Counted from the first letter of the stretch, positions 35,143-44,256 are shown. The stretch: 64,000 bases of DNA from Acidobacteria bacterium UBA7540 (GCA_002478145.1 DLMI01000018.1:2033-66032); one strand, 5' to 3'. Numbers and translations: made by a program. The notes: a model not told the origin generated them from the letters alone.

Positions 35143-36192
35143 CTATTCCTTCGGCCCATATTTCGCGATGGTAGCGGCGACTTCATCGCACCACGCAAGA
35201 AGCTTGCCGATCTCTTCGTCGGTGAAAACCCGGTCTATCGAGCATCTCAACTCGTGCCCAGCGGGCAGGAATAGCCCCGTCGCCTCGGCCTTGCTCCACA
35301 GTCGCGTGATTTCATCACCTGGAAGCTGAGTCTTCGTGCTCACGCCGCCTTGACCCTTGAGTCTCGTGTAGATGGACTGCTTGTACATCGAGTCGGGAGG
35401 GTAGCAGAAGTAGACAGCGACGTGATTTCCTTCCAAGTCAACGTTCAGGGAGAATCCTTGTGTTCCCCACTGGATGGGCATCGCACGCGCCTGAGCGAAT
35501 TCAAAAACCTTCTCGAAAACGGCCTTGCCGTTTTGGTCCAAGGCTCGAACGAAATCCTCATGCTTGACGGGGCTAAACTTCTTCTGCTTGCGTCTTCGTT
35601 CCTCTTCCATTTCCTCGGAAATGATCGTGGTCTTCGTCAGCAGTTCTTCTCCGCCCTTCGTCTTGACGTAGCTGATGACAACGGCGTTCACATCGACCTC
35701 GTAGGAGTCAGACAGCCACTCGATCATCCTTTCGAGGGATGCCTCAATGGAAAACCCGAGGAGGATGATCCGTTGAGTGCTATTGGGATTGACTGTTTCA
35801 AGATCGACGTCGGGGAATGTCTCGTTGAATGCGTCCTGGAGCGTCTTGTTTGTGTATTCCAGACAAACCTCTCCAAGTTCCTCGACTGTCCATTCCGCAA
35901 CGTCCGACGCGTAGTCGATAGCTTGTGCGAGTGACTCGCGTGGTAGTTCGGCACGTTTGATTTCGATGATGACTGTGTTGCCGGATTTGTCGATTCCGAG
36001 AAGATCTATTCGTCCGGATCTCGTCGGAACTTGGCGCCCGATAAGCATGATGTCTGTACCGATAATTTCGGGGTTCGACCCCAGCCACGGTTCGAGGTCG
36101 TACGGCTCGGTGCGGCCTTCATCCGGGAGTGTGGTATCAATGGGGGCGAGCTTTCCATCGATGATCTGCCATGTCTTGATCTCAGTGCCCAT
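35143..36192 (-). CDS. NucS/DUF91-like PD-(D/E)xK nuclease domain protein
   Basis: 349 aa from ATG at 36192, where GGAG lies 6 bases upstream; longer frames begin at 36204 or 36252. Residues about 30-130 carry the nuclease core: EPWLGSNPEIIGTDIMLIGR, RIDLLGIDKSGNTVIIEIKR (Asp and Glu-x-Lys catalytic residues) and LAQAIDYASDVAEW. The second half (about 200-349) is an unrecognised alpha/beta domain. Such proteins cut DNA in repair or defence. It lies upstream of nothing co-oriented within 140 bases; the 126-aa gene precedes it. Confidence 0.82.
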   Translation of the reverse strand: MGTEIKTWQIIDGKLAPIDTTLPDEGRTEPYDLEPWLGSNPEIIGTDIMLIGRQVPTRSGRIDLLGIDKSGNTVIIEIKRAELPRESLAQAIDYASDVAEWTVEELGEVCLEYTNKTLQDAFNETFPDVDLETVNPNSTQRIILLGFSIEASLERMIEWLSDSYEVDVNAVVISYVKTKGGEELLTKTTIISEEMEEERRRKQKKFSPVKHEDFVRALDQNGKAVFEKVFEFAQARAMPIQWGTQGFSLNVDLEGNHVAVYFCYPPDSMYKQSIYTRLKGQGGVSTKTQLPGDEITRLWSKAEATGLFLPAGHELRCSIDRVFTDEEIGKLLAWCDEVAATIAKYGPKE

Positions 36193-36260
36193 TCTTTGCT
36201 CCATCCATCCGAACGCTGCCGTTCGGGCGCGGCGTTTGGCCGTCGCGTGCAACGGCAGCC

Positions 36261-36641
36261 TTAGCAGTTGTTCAGAAGTACGAAACCATTTTCTTCCGCG
36301 TCAGCCCTCTCTCGGGCTGTAAGTTCGTAAGCCACCGTCGTGTGACCCAGTCGGAGAAGTTCGCCTATGTCAGCAAACCTGTTGAGCCAAGTGGAAACAA
36401 GGAATGCATCACAGCGCGTGATGCCAACGATACCTTCCAATCTGGACCAATGGTCTCCAAGTCGGTAAGTGATGCATTTCCGGTGTTGAAGGTCAGAGAC
36501 CAGAATTGTTCCTCCGTAATGCTTGTCATTGGCAGGAAGACGGGATACCAGGATCTCGTAATGGTTGACGTCAATACCGATTCTTATCAGCTTCCCGGGT
36601 GAATCACCGTCAACGATTTCGTCTTTCGATTGGTCTGTCAT
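36261..36641 (-). CDS. Hypothetical protein
   Basis: 126 aa. ATG at 36641 overlaps the stop of the preceding ORF (ATGA type). Soluble, acidic, with strands such as LIRIGIDVNHYEILVSRLPA and GGTILVSDLQHRKCITYRLG. No motif recognised. It sits between the nuclease gene and the 75-aa ORF on the same strand and may be part of a small operon with them. Confidence 0.6.
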   Translation of the reverse strand: MTDQSKDEIVDGDSPGKLIRIGIDVNHYEILVSRLPANDKHYGGTILVSDLQHRKCITYRLGDHWSRLEGIVGITRCDAFLVSTWLNRFADIGELLRLGHTTVAYELTARERADAEENGFVLLNNC

Positions 36642-36862
36642 GACTGTACCGCCTCCTTTTCTCCCGTGCTAGAGGGCTTAAACGCCTCTCTCACCCATTC
36701 ATACCGCTCGGGGCCTAAAATTCCCAAGTGACAACTCAAGACTTTTTGACGCCGATCGGTTGCCGGGTACACTCCCTTCGACCCAAGCTCCAACAACTTC
36801 TGGCGCAGCCGGATATCCGAATCCAAGCGCTTTATCACCTGGAAGATGCCAATACGGTGCAG
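36638..36862 (-). CDS. Small hypothetical protein, start uncertain
   Basis: The frame ends 4 bases inside the next gene (overlapping ATGA) and is open far upstream; the part from about 36862 (CTG behind GGAAGG) gives IGIFQVIKRLDSDIRLRQKL and GPERYEWVREAFKPS, helical and soluble. The 5' part would run antisense to nothing but overlap the secreted gene at 36898, so the short form is preferred. Unrecognised. Confidence 0.4.
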   Translation of the reverse strand: MHRIGIFQVIKRLDSDIRLRQKLLELGSKGVYPATDRRQKVLSCHLGILGPERYEWVREAFKPSSTGEKEAVQS

Positions 36863-36897
36863 GTTCCTTCCTGTTCCTGGCCGCGCAGAATCTCCGG

Positions 36898-37971
36898 TTA
36901 ATCCTCGCTCTGCCAGTCTTCTACCTTGCCCGAATTGTCCAGGTAAACGAGTAGCTTGCCGCCAAAATAGATGCGCTGCTTTCCTCCACGTCCCCAATCG
37001 TTCTCCTTCTCGCAGAAGCCGATTGCGGAATCAAGAGCGTTCTTGCTCATTCCTCGGAACACCTTCATGCCTTTGATTGCCTCAATCTCCTTGGGAGTAA
37101 GGTTTGGGGGAATGGCGGTTAAGAGAGTACCAGCGACATGCGCGAGAAACTCTTCCTCGAGGTCATCGAAGTGAAAATAAAGGGAGGGCGTGTACGCAAT
37201 ACCCTCTGTGCCATTAGGAAGGCTGAGTTTCATTACAACAGCATCCACATCAGGCAGGTACTTTGCCTTCGCGATCGTGAGGGGTTCAAGGAGGGGCACG
37301 TCACTGATTGAAAGTCTAGCGCGGATTTCGTCTAGGCCGCTCAAGTCCTCGATTGTTGCCGTCGGCTTATAGAGTTTGGAGTAACCCACCGCGTACAACT
37401 TCCTTCCAATCACTGAGGGTAGTTTTGATTCCATGTCCTCTCTTAGCAACTGTCGTTTGGTCGCAAGTTCCATCTGATCAGGGACTAGGGTTCTCGCGTA
37501 TCCCATACCCATCGCTAATGTCCCGTCCTTAAATCTGACAACAATCTCCATGATTGGATCGTCGATGTCATCTTCGCTAACACTTTCTCCAAAAGGATTT
37601 GCTCCCCCCACGCGGGTGTGTTGAACGAGAGATTTCGCGAGCTGAACTGCAACAACTGTTCCGGTTTGGCCCCTGTACCCAATGCCAAGATGATCCGTTA
37701 GGAAATGTGTTTGCTGATACGTGCCGTCTGGCATCTGTCGAGCGGTGTACCAATTTAGGCAATGGCTTTCGTCATATGGAACATCGTAGACGATGACACC
37801 TTGGTTCAAGAACTGTCGCTTGAAAGAGCCAAGTGTCTCTGGAGCTTCTTTAGGCGCGCTGGGAACCGCTACCGATTGACTCCGGACTGACGTTCCGGGC
37901 GTGCTCTTCGTTTGCGGGAAGGCGACAACAGAGGATAACAAGAACAGGAGAATTGGTACAGGTGGCTTCAT
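36898..37971 (-). CDS. Secreted hypothetical protein
   Basis: 357 aa from ATG at 37971, with GAAGGAGG upstream. Signal peptide MKPPVPILLFLLSSVVAFPQ. The mature protein starts with a Ser/Pro/Thr-rich linker and contains VIVYDVPYDESHCLNWYTAR, GLGIGYRG-like strands and a C-terminal WGRGGKQRIYFGGKLLVYLD. No family or active-site motif recognised. It is the first gene of a minus-strand run continuing into the three genes to its left. Confidence 0.65.
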   Translation of the reverse strand: MKPPVPILLFLLSSVVAFPQTKSTPGTSVRSQSVAVPSAPKEAPETLGSFKRQFLNQGVIVYDVPYDESHCLNWYTARQMPDGTYQQTHFLTDHLGIGYRGQTGTVVAVQLAKSLVQHTRVGGANPFGESVSEDDIDDPIMEIVVRFKDGTLAMGMGYARTLVPDQMELATKRQLLREDMESKLPSVIGRKLYAVGYSKLYKPTATIEDLSGLDEIRARLSISDVPLLEPLTIAKAKYLPDVDAVVMKLSLPNGTEGIAYTPSLYFHFDDLEEEFLAHVAGTLLTAIPPNLTPKEIEAIKGMKVFRGMSKNALDSAIGFCEKENDWGRGGKQRIYFGGKLLVYLDNSGKVEDWQSED

Positions 37972-38472
37972 TGTGAGCCTCCTTCAAGAATGAACGAGCG
38001 AATTATGAACCTCGCGACTCCCAATGTCCAGCCAACGGTAGCCCAAGAATACTACGTCCGGTCAACCTGCGAGTCAAAGGAACAGCACCTCGCCCATCTG
38101 TTTTCGCGCCTTGGGTGCTGGGGAATACCACCTGTCACCGGAAATGCCGGATAGATCCCCTGTAACGCCGTTGTGTAGACCGAAGCCCCTCAACTCCTGT
38201 GTCGTCGCCGACTCGGAAACTATCCCAGCCTCCTGCGGCTCCTCCTCTGACGTCGGTGGTCACTTGGCCGTGTAGCCGGCTAACCGGAAACTGACCCAGC
38301 ACCGGGAATACCGCTGAATTGCCATTTTGATCGAGACGAATTGCACGGACTTCCGTAAAGGCCAAGAGCGTGATCCAAGGGTCATTGTCATTAGGGTTCG
38401 CCTCGTTCCAACCTGACCGAATGTAACAGAGTAATACTAGCCAATTGGTCAGGAGGGCCAGAGGGGCGGTGT
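37972..38472. repeat. Intergenic region with 95-bp repeat copy 2
   Basis: 38208-38304 starts CCGACTCGGAAACTAT and ends GGAAACTGACCCAGCACC, the same ends as 9413-9505. Near 38415-38430 AATGTAACAGAGTAATAC recalls the CTAACAGAG repeat. No gene supported. Confidence 0.5.
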
Positions 38473-39117
38473 CTAACGCCGTATGTTACCGTTCCCCCCG
38501 GCCTTATCGCGGGCTTCTTGAACGGCGTCGATTTGGTGGATCAGTTGGTCCATCGAGTGGACCACCTGCTGAAGTCGCTCCGGTTCATTTCGCAGCGAAA
38601 GGAGTCGTTGCTTGAATTCGAGCGCCACAGGAAGCGACGCAGCGAGACGGAAGGATAGCTGGCGGTAAGCCTGGGGCAGGTCGACCGGCATCTCGGATGC
38701 CTGGTGCAACCGTCGCATGATTTCCCGGAAAAGTCGGATGGCGTTTTCAGCCTCTGTCTCTCCCAGCGTGTCTGGACCTTCGTCGTCGAAGAACTCGACG
38801 GAGGCGCGCAGGTAAGATTTCTCCTCGTTGGTCAACAGTATCTCGAACCGGCGTTTGCCCACCGTCAGGATATCCATGCGGCCGTCATCGTATTTCCGCG
38901 TGACAGTCACGATCTGTGCGCTGCAACCGACATTTGAAATCTCCTGGCCCTTGGCCAAAACCACCCCGAAATCCTGCCTGCCGAAGCCGGAAGTCTTCGC
39001 CCGGAGGCACTCGCCGATCATTTCACGGTAGCGCTCTTCAAAGATGTGGAGAGGCAATGGTTCTTCAGGGAGGAGCACCAGCTCGAGAGGAAATAGCGGC
39101 AGGAGAATCTCTTCCAT
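38473..39117 (-). CDS. LON-domain (Lon N-terminal-like) protein
   Basis: 214 aa. MEEILLPLFPLELVLLPEEP and LPLHIFEERYREMIGECLRA are the conserved N-terminus of the Lon substrate-binding domain; GFGVVLAKG-like, VGCSAQIVTV and DGRMDILTVGKRRFEIL follow. The ATPase and protease domains of Lon are absent, as in the stand-alone LON family proteins of bacteria. Probably binds unfolded or target proteins; precise role unknown. Stands alone. Confidence 0.88.
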   Translation of the reverse strand: MEEILLPLFPLELVLLPEEPLPLHIFEERYREMIGECLRAKTSGFGRQDFGVVLAKGQEISNVGCSAQIVTVTRKYDDGRMDILTVGKRRFEILLTNEEKSYLRASVEFFDDEGPDTLGETEAENAIRLFREIMRRLHQASEMPVDLPQAYRQLSFRLAASLPVALEFKQRLLSLRNEPERLQQVVHSMDQLIHQIDAVQEARDKAGGNGNIRR

Positions 39118-39317
39118 GGGAGGACCTCGCGGAGTGGCTGAGAAAAACTGAATCAGGGATTACGAGAACGAAAGCTGCTATCGAAGCTTAGCAGCTCGAG
39201 TCAGCGCGATTATAGCACAGCGATGGTGGGGAAATGCGGACGTTACAGAGGGGGCAGGGGTTGGCGGCGCGGCCAAGATATCCCTAAGGTGACCTTGGGA
39301 TGAGCAGACGGCGTCAA

Positions 39318-40283
39318 CTACTGGAGCGGCTCGAACTCGGAACCATTCCAGGCACACGCCTTGGTGACTTTTACTGAGTTCAGAGGTTTGTCTTGCCCGA
39401 CGGCGCGGAACTCCACTGTAGCTTTCCAGACAGGTATGTATATGTTCCCGCGGGGTTGAAATTCCACTTCAGCTTTAGTCACCGTGCCAGGAGCGCCGGC
39501 ATTCTTCTCGAGGGGGTGGAGTATTTGCAGCTCGGAAGGGAAAAAGTCGAGGTTTCGAGACTCGAGGGGAGCTGACCAGAGGGTTCTGAAATTGCCGCGC
39601 TCGAGCCGGCGAATCACGATGTTCACTCCAAAAACCTCGGGGCCCTTGCGGAATGGCTCGTGCGTGATGAGGCACTCGATTTCGTCCCCGAGGAGGTCGC
39701 GCACTTCCGCAGACAGGATTCCGGGCTTCATTTCGGAGAAAGGGAACTCGAGCCAAGGGCCGCGTGTGAAATTCCCCCCGCGCGGCAGGAAAGCTACCAG
39801 TCGCGAAGCTGGAAGCGCGACCGACGCAACCAAGCAAACCAGCGCCGTGCCGGAATTCCCTTGTTTGACCAGCCAGCGCGCCAACGCTATCTTTGATAAC
39901 GTGAAATCGTCCCGATATTCGCTGCCGAGCTGGCGCAGGAGCTCTTCGTCACTGGGAAAACGATCGATTGGAACAATCTCCGCCTTGCTAGAATCCACCC
40001 AGCCATCGACAGGTTCGAGCGTGGAGAGGTCGGTAACACGGACCAGGGCCCGCTCCCTTCCGTTTTTTGACTCGGTTTTCAGCACGGGCGCCAGCGTGCC
40101 GTGGCCCACACTCAGTGGCTTGGTTCTTCGGCCCAGCGCCCTCTGCATAAGCTCGAGCGGTCCTTCTTGGACATAGCACCATGCGATTGGCTGACGACTA
40201 TCCCTGTCTTGGGCGGAGACAATCGTGACGGCCATGATACCGGTGACTGTGAGCCAGCCGAGAACTGCCAGTGAAGATCGCAT
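39318..40283 (-). CDS. Secreted hypothetical protein
   Basis: 321 aa from ATG at 40283 (GTG at 40292 possible). Signal peptide MRSSLAVLGWLTVTGIMAVT cleaved near VSAQ. A first small domain (about 40-100, LSVGHGTLAPVLKTESKNGR then ALVRVTDLSTLEPVDGWV) looks like an SH3-type fold; the rest is unrecognised, with a C-terminal VWKATVEFRAVGQDK segment. Located divergently from the BtuFCD-type operon. Confidence 0.62.
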   Translation of the reverse strand: MRSSLAVLGWLTVTGIMAVTIVSAQDRDSRQPIAWCYVQEGPLELMQRALGRRTKPLSVGHGTLAPVLKTESKNGRERALVRVTDLSTLEPVDGWVDSSKAEIVPIDRFPSDEELLRQLGSEYRDDFTLSKIALARWLVKQGNSGTALVCLVASVALPASRLVAFLPRGGNFTRGPWLEFPFSEMKPGILSAEVRDLLGDEIECLITHEPFRKGPEVFGVNIVIRRLERGNFRTLWSAPLESRNLDFFPSELQILHPLEKNAGAPGTVTKAEVEFQPRGNIYIPVWKATVEFRAVGQDKPLNSVKVTKACAWNGSEFEPLQ

Positions 40284-40333
40284 GTTGTCCACTATTGTTC
40301 ATACCTGACGGGAGTTTGACAAACAAAATCGTG

Positions 40334-40476
40334 CGCCCTAGACTGTGCAGTCGCCCTGCTAGGCGCTCCGGCCGGAGGCGTCCGGAAGATGGGCGCGCAT
40401 TATGACGAGCGCGGCACAGATTTTGGCAGGCATCAGCCCCGCCCTCGTCAAGCGTGCGCGGGGCTTGTGTTTTTTA
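40334..40476 (+). promoter_or_regulatory. Structured leader of the BtuFCD-type operon (candidate attenuator)
   Basis: Between the divergent genes the plus-strand leader can fold: GCGCCCTAG (40334-40342) with CTAGGCGC (40360-40367), a GACT-GTGC-AGTC hairpin inside it (40342-40353), a TCCGG..CCGGA arm (40367-40386), and then an intrinsic terminator at 40436-40476. A terminator 160 bases before the first gene of an operon with no gene in front of it suggests regulated read-through. The aptamer type was not recognised; the B12-box signature is not convincing. Confidence 0.45.
40436..40476 (+). terminator. Intrinsic terminator in the operon leader
   Basis: AGCCCCGC (40436-40443) pairs with GCGGGGCT (40459-40466), followed by TGTG and six T (40471-40476). 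Placed upstream of, not after, a gene on this strand. Confidence 0.7.
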
Positions 40477-40637
40477 TGGTCACATACGAGATACATTCTG
40501 CTCGAGCGGGGCGGGAAGGGCGGGCGAAGCCTGTCCCGATGGTTATTATCGGGAGGCCTGCCGCAAGTGCCACGCACCCGCCCTCCGGGCGCCGTCCGCC
40601 CTACGGGATGAGGGATGAGATAAGGGGGGAGCGCCCG

Positions 40638-41609
40638 ATGGCGGGATTCCCGAGCAAATCATCGGGACAGGTTCCATCCCGCCCCTCCGGGGTGAATTCT
40701 CTGGGCAGCGCAACGGTTTTGCTCTGCGTCTTGGCTGCAACGCTTTCGATTCTGCTGCCGCCTGCGGTGTCCGCGCGCACAGTTAAAGATCAGACTGGCC
40801 GGAACGTAGATGTCCCGACCAACCCTCACCGCCTGGTTTCCCTTGCTCCCAATATTACCGAGATCGTTTATGCTCTGGGGCTGGGCGACGAACTGGTAGG
40901 GGACACGGATTACTGTGATTTTCCACCTCAGGCCAAGAACAAGCCCCACGTCGGAACGATGGTGAATCCCAGTCTGGAAAGGATCGTCGCGCTGAAGCCT
41001 GACTTGGCGCTGGGCACGCCGGAGGCCAATCGGCGTGAGACAGCCGACCAGCTTGAACGGCTGGGTATACCCCTTTACGGCGTGACGGCAAGCAGTCTGG
41101 CAGGGACTCTGGCTTCGATCGAGGACCTGGGGAAAATACTCGGGCGCGCTTCCGAGGCGAGGAGTCTTGTGGCCGAGATGCAAGCCAGGATTGACCAGGT
41201 GGAAAAACGGATTGAAGGTCAGCCCAAGCCCAGGGTGCTCTTCGTCGTTTGGTATCGCCCCCTAATTACGGTCGGCCCCAGTACATTTATTGCCGACGTT
41301 ATCCGCGCCGCAGGCGGGACTCCTATCGGAGAGAACCTGAAGGGTGAATGGCCACGATTAACCCTGGAGGAGTTGCTGCCGCAGAATCCCGACGTGATCC
41401 TCTTACCCAAGACCGAGTCTTTTTCTCCCAGCACGGAGGAGTTCCAAAGCCTCCCCGGTTGGAAGGATTTGCGGGCGGTGAAGGAACGCCGACTGTTTTT
41501 CGTATCTGAAACCGTCATGCGGCCCGGCCCGCGCCTCGTCGATGCCCTGGAAGAGTTGGCAGGTGTCCTACACCCTACGGTGGCCTTCAAGACGGGAGAG
41601 CGCCAATGA
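40638..41609 (+). CDS. btuF: Periplasmic substrate-binding protein of a BtuF-type ABC importer
   Basis: 323 aa from ATG at 40638, with GGGGGGAG upstream; the frame is open to 40389 but that part covers the leader. A signal peptide is visible after about 30 residues (SATVLLCVLAATLSILLPPA). The helical-backbone metal-receptor fold is indicated by NPHRLVSLAPNITEIVYALG, DELVGDTDYCDFP and PSLERIVALKPDLALG, nearest to cobalamin-binding BtuF. Ferric siderophore specificity is the alternative. Overlaps the permease gene by 4 bases. Confidence 0.86.
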   Translation: MAGFPSKSSGQVPSRPSGVNSLGSATVLLCVLAATLSILLPPAVSARTVKDQTGRNVDVPTNPHRLVSLAPNITEIVYALGLGDELVGDTDYCDFPPQAKNKPHVGTMVNPSLERIVALKPDLALGTPEANRRETADQLERLGIPLYGVTASSLAGTLASIEDLGKILGRASEARSLVAEMQARIDQVEKRIEGQPKPRVLFVVWYRPLITVGPSTFIADVIRAAGGTPIGENLKGEWPRLTLEELLPQNPDVILLPKTESFSPSTEEFQSLPGWKDLRAVKERRLFFVSETVMRPGPRLVDALEELAGVLHPTVAFKTGERQ

Positions 41610-42607
41610 CCTTTCCGGCAACACCCAGGAATGTGATTGTGGTTGCGGGGGTAATGTCCTTGCTTCTTGTCCTAACGGTGTTGGTTTCTTTGACGATGGG
41701 CGCCGTCCACTTGCCGTTGTCGGAAGTCTGGGCGGCGCTGGTATCGCCGGGGACGAACTCCGAGGCGGCGGTCATCGTGCGGGGGATTCGACTCCCACGA
41801 ATTCTCCTGGCCATTCTGGTGGGTGCTGCGCTTTCGGTTGCCGGCACGGGCCTCCAGGCCTTGCTGCGCAACCCTCTGGCCGACCCCTACGTTCTGGGAA
41901 TCTCCAGCGGCGCAGCGGTGGGAGCCATTTTCGCTCTTTGGATTGGTGGGCGCGTTGCGGCTGCCTCACCGCTAGCGGCTTTTGTCGGGGCAGTGATCAC
42001 CATGGTTTGGGTTTACTTGCTGGGAAGGCACGGCGGACGCCTGTCGAGTTACACGCTGATCCTGGCCGGCGTCATTACTGCCTCCTTCTTATCCGCCGTA
42101 ATCCTGTTCATGCTGACGCTGCTTTCCACCCGGGATGTGCGCGGCATCGCGTTTTGGCTGATGGGTGACCTCAGCGTGACACCTGTTGCGGAGCTGCGTA
42201 TCCTGGCTCCGGCAATCATCCTGGCGATTGCGGGTTTGTATGTGTTTGCCAAAGATCTGAATGTCCTGCTCCTGGGCTCTGAAGAGGCAGCCCACTTGGG
42301 AGTAAATGTGGTGCGCGTAGAGCTGGGCGTCTATATCCTGGCGTCGTTGCTGACGGGCATTGCGGTCTCTGCCAGCGGCGCCATTGGCTACCTTGGCTTG
42401 CTGGTGCCGCACTTGGGCAGAATGCTGGTGGGTAACGACCACCGCATGCTGCTGCCCACCGCGGCCCTAGGAGGCGCTATCCTCCTGGTGCTGTCAGATA
42501 CACTCGCTCGAACCGCTGTGGCGCCTGCGGAACTTCCGGTCGGCGCCGTCACCGCCGTGGCGGGCGCGCCGGTGTTCATCTACTTGCTGAGAAAGACCGC
42601 AGGGTAG
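41606..42607 (+). CDS. btuC: Permease of the BtuC/FecCD family
   Basis: 333 aa, about ten transmembrane helices. The family motifs are present: LPRILLAILVGAALSVAGTG then LQALLRNPLADPYVLGISSG (the conserved NPLA.P..LG.s.GA), and DVRGIAFWLMGDLS; the ATPase-coupling loop GAIGYLGLLVPHLGRMLVG is near the C-terminus. Forms the membrane channel, two copies per transporter. ATGA overlap with the binding-protein gene shows translational coupling. Confidence 0.92.
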   Translation: MTFPATPRNVIVVAGVMSLLLVLTVLVSLTMGAVHLPLSEVWAALVSPGTNSEAAVIVRGIRLPRILLAILVGAALSVAGTGLQALLRNPLADPYVLGISSGAAVGAIFALWIGGRVAAASPLAAFVGAVITMVWVYLLGRHGGRLSSYTLILAGVITASFLSAVILFMLTLLSTRDVRGIAFWLMGDLSVTPVAELRILAPAIILAIAGLYVFAKDLNVLLLGSEEAAHLGVNVVRVELGVYILASLLTGIAVSASGAIGYLGLLVPHLGRMLVGNDHRMLLPTAALGGAILLVLSDTLARTAVAPAELPVGAVTAVAGAPVFIYLLRKTAG

Positions 42608-42805
42608 GGAATTCTGAATTGTGAATTCTGAAGTGTGAAGTCTGAAGTCTGAAGTGTTAAGTCTGAAGCGTGAAGTCCGAAGTGTTAAGTCTGAATGATG
42701 AGTCTTGAATCTTGAATCTCGAATTTTGAATTGCCTTCAACTGACCACTGACGACCACTGACGACTGGCAACTGACAACTGACTGCTAGCTACTTACCTC
42801 GAACA
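42608..42805. repeat. Low-complexity repeats inside the transporter operon
   Basis: 42610-42700 is a run of degenerate TCTGAAGTGTGAAG units; 42740-42780 of CAACTGACCACTGACGACCACTGAC units. The same unit types appear at 24771-25016. They separate btuC from btuD, so the operon has either been interrupted by repeat growth or has a long spacer. Confidence 0.65.
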
Positions 42806-43645
42806 ATGGACGAGCGTGCTTTGCAAGCCGATATTACCGAATTAAGTCCAGCACAAAAACCGCGCCATCATTTGCGGGTGGAAGGAGTTTCATTCCGTTA
42901 CGCACACTTTGAACTGGCGTCGATAAGCTTCGAAGCGCATTCGGGGGATGTCGTCGCCCTCATTGGCCCCAATGGCTCCGGCAAGTCAACGCTGCTCGAA
43001 ATTGTCAGCGGGCATCTGGAGCCACAGACTGGAAAGGTAACACTGGACGGTGCGGACCTTCACCGCCTCCCACCTCGGCCGCTGGCGCGGAGAGTGGGCT
43101 TGGCCCGTCAAGAGACCATCTTGTTGTTCTCGTTCGAGGTGCGCGAATTCATTCGACAAGGACGCCACCCTCACCTCGGCCATAGTCTCTTCGAGTCCCC
43201 CGAAGACGAACGCTGGGTTGACTGGGCGATGGAAAAGACGCGCCTGGCGGAGTTCGCGGGACGACGCGTGCTGGAAATGAGCAGCGGGGAATTCCAGCGG
43301 GCGGTTCTGGCCAGAACTCTCGCCCAAAGGCCGCAACTGGTGCTCCTGGACGAACCCACTGCCAACCTCGATATCGGCTACCAGATTGAGATGTTCCGGC
43401 TGCTGCGCAATCTCGCCATCTCGGAAGGGTTCATCGCCGTAGTGGTCACCCACGAGTTGAACCTTGCCTCGGAGTTGGCCGATGAACTGATTCTGATGGA
43501 GCGCGGCCGCTGCCTTGCTAAGGGAACGGCGGAGCAAGTTCTCCAGCCGGAGTTGCTCAGCCGCGTCTTTCGTACTCCTATCCTCGTCGACCACAACCCT
43601 TCCAGCGGCCGTCCGCGCGTCAACTGGGTTGCAGCCCCGGCATGA
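42806..43645 (+). CDS. btuD: ATPase of the BtuCD-type importer
   Basis: 279 aa. ABC motifs are complete: Walker A GPNGSGKSTLLE, Q-loop around LARQETILLFSF, signature MSSGEFQRAVLARTLAQRP, Walker B LVLLDEPTANLDI, and the switch His in VVVTHELN. The FecE/BtuD pattern (RQGRHPHLG) fits a partner for the FecCD-type permease upstream. Energises uptake from the cytoplasmic side. Confidence 0.93.
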   Translation: MDERALQADITELSPAQKPRHHLRVEGVSFRYAHFELASISFEAHSGDVVALIGPNGSGKSTLLEIVSGHLEPQTGKVTLDGADLHRLPPRPLARRVGLARQETILLFSFEVREFIRQGRHPHLGHSLFESPEDERWVDWAMEKTRLAEFAGRRVLEMSSGEFQRAVLARTLAQRPQLVLLDEPTANLDIGYQIEMFRLLRNLAISEGFIAVVVTHELNLASELADELILMERGRCLAKGTAEQVLQPELLSRVFRTPILVDHNPSSGRPRVNWVAAPA

Positions 43646-44256
43646 GGGTGGGATGCGTTCTTCCTACGAACTAAGTGCTGTGTATTCAATGACATTCCCG
43701 CTCTTAGCGTGTAAGTATATTTGTTTTCAGCAACATTCCCGCTTCCACCCCACTTGCGGAAGGCTCATCCTTTATTTTCATAGACATTCGCGCGTCATTC
43801 GTTCACTTTTTAAATTTACTAGATTCCTTCAGTTGCTGGCATCGCGGACGGAATGTCAATTCCCAGGTCTTCTTGGGCGTACTTTGGGGTGATTTGCGAA
43901 ATGAGATGGTCCCTCCTGGGGCGGGGTGTCAGGTCAACAAATGAGTTCCTCGGGGTTGCAGCTTTTCACATTAATAGGCTACTATAATGCCGGGGCCTTG
44001 TCAAGAGACATTGTGCCCACAGGCATAGCCCAGGACTTCCTCAGTTGAATCATTGAGGAGCACTTGCAGGGCCTCTTTTCAATGACTCAATGATTCAATG
44101 GACCAATGGTTCAATTGCATGATTCACTTAACCAATGGCCCAGCCGACGGACTCATGGAGTCACTGAAGGGCGGCTGAGGGCTCAAGGATGAAAACTCGC
44201 TCCGCAATCCGTTATAATGGCCCGGTAAGGGAAAATTCGCCGGTTCGAGAGGGAAA
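43646..44256. repeat. Intergenic region with 85-bp dispersed repeat
   Basis: 43974-44056 (AATAGGCTACTATAATGCC..TTGTCAAGAGACA..CATAGCCCAGGACTTCC..CATTGA) matches 59749-59831 with about four of five bases, and GAAGGGCGGCTGAGG (44166-44180) recurs at 59857. Between are AATGACTCAATGATTCAATG repeats, also seen at 23890-23950. No gene. The gatB promoter must be near the right end. Confidence 0.6.

Noticed and set aside
34788..35174. 128-codon plus-strand frame starting in a dispersed repeat
   Set aside because: Starts within the repeat, overlaps the end of the nuclease gene in antisense and has no motif.
40500..40580. Possible cobalamin riboswitch B12 box (GGGAGGCCTGCC) upstream of btuF
   Set aside because: The strongly conserved upstream core of cobalamin riboswitches is not visible and the segment also fits a REP-type CCTGTCCCGAT/ATCGGGAGG hairpin. 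Kept only as a hint in the leader finding.
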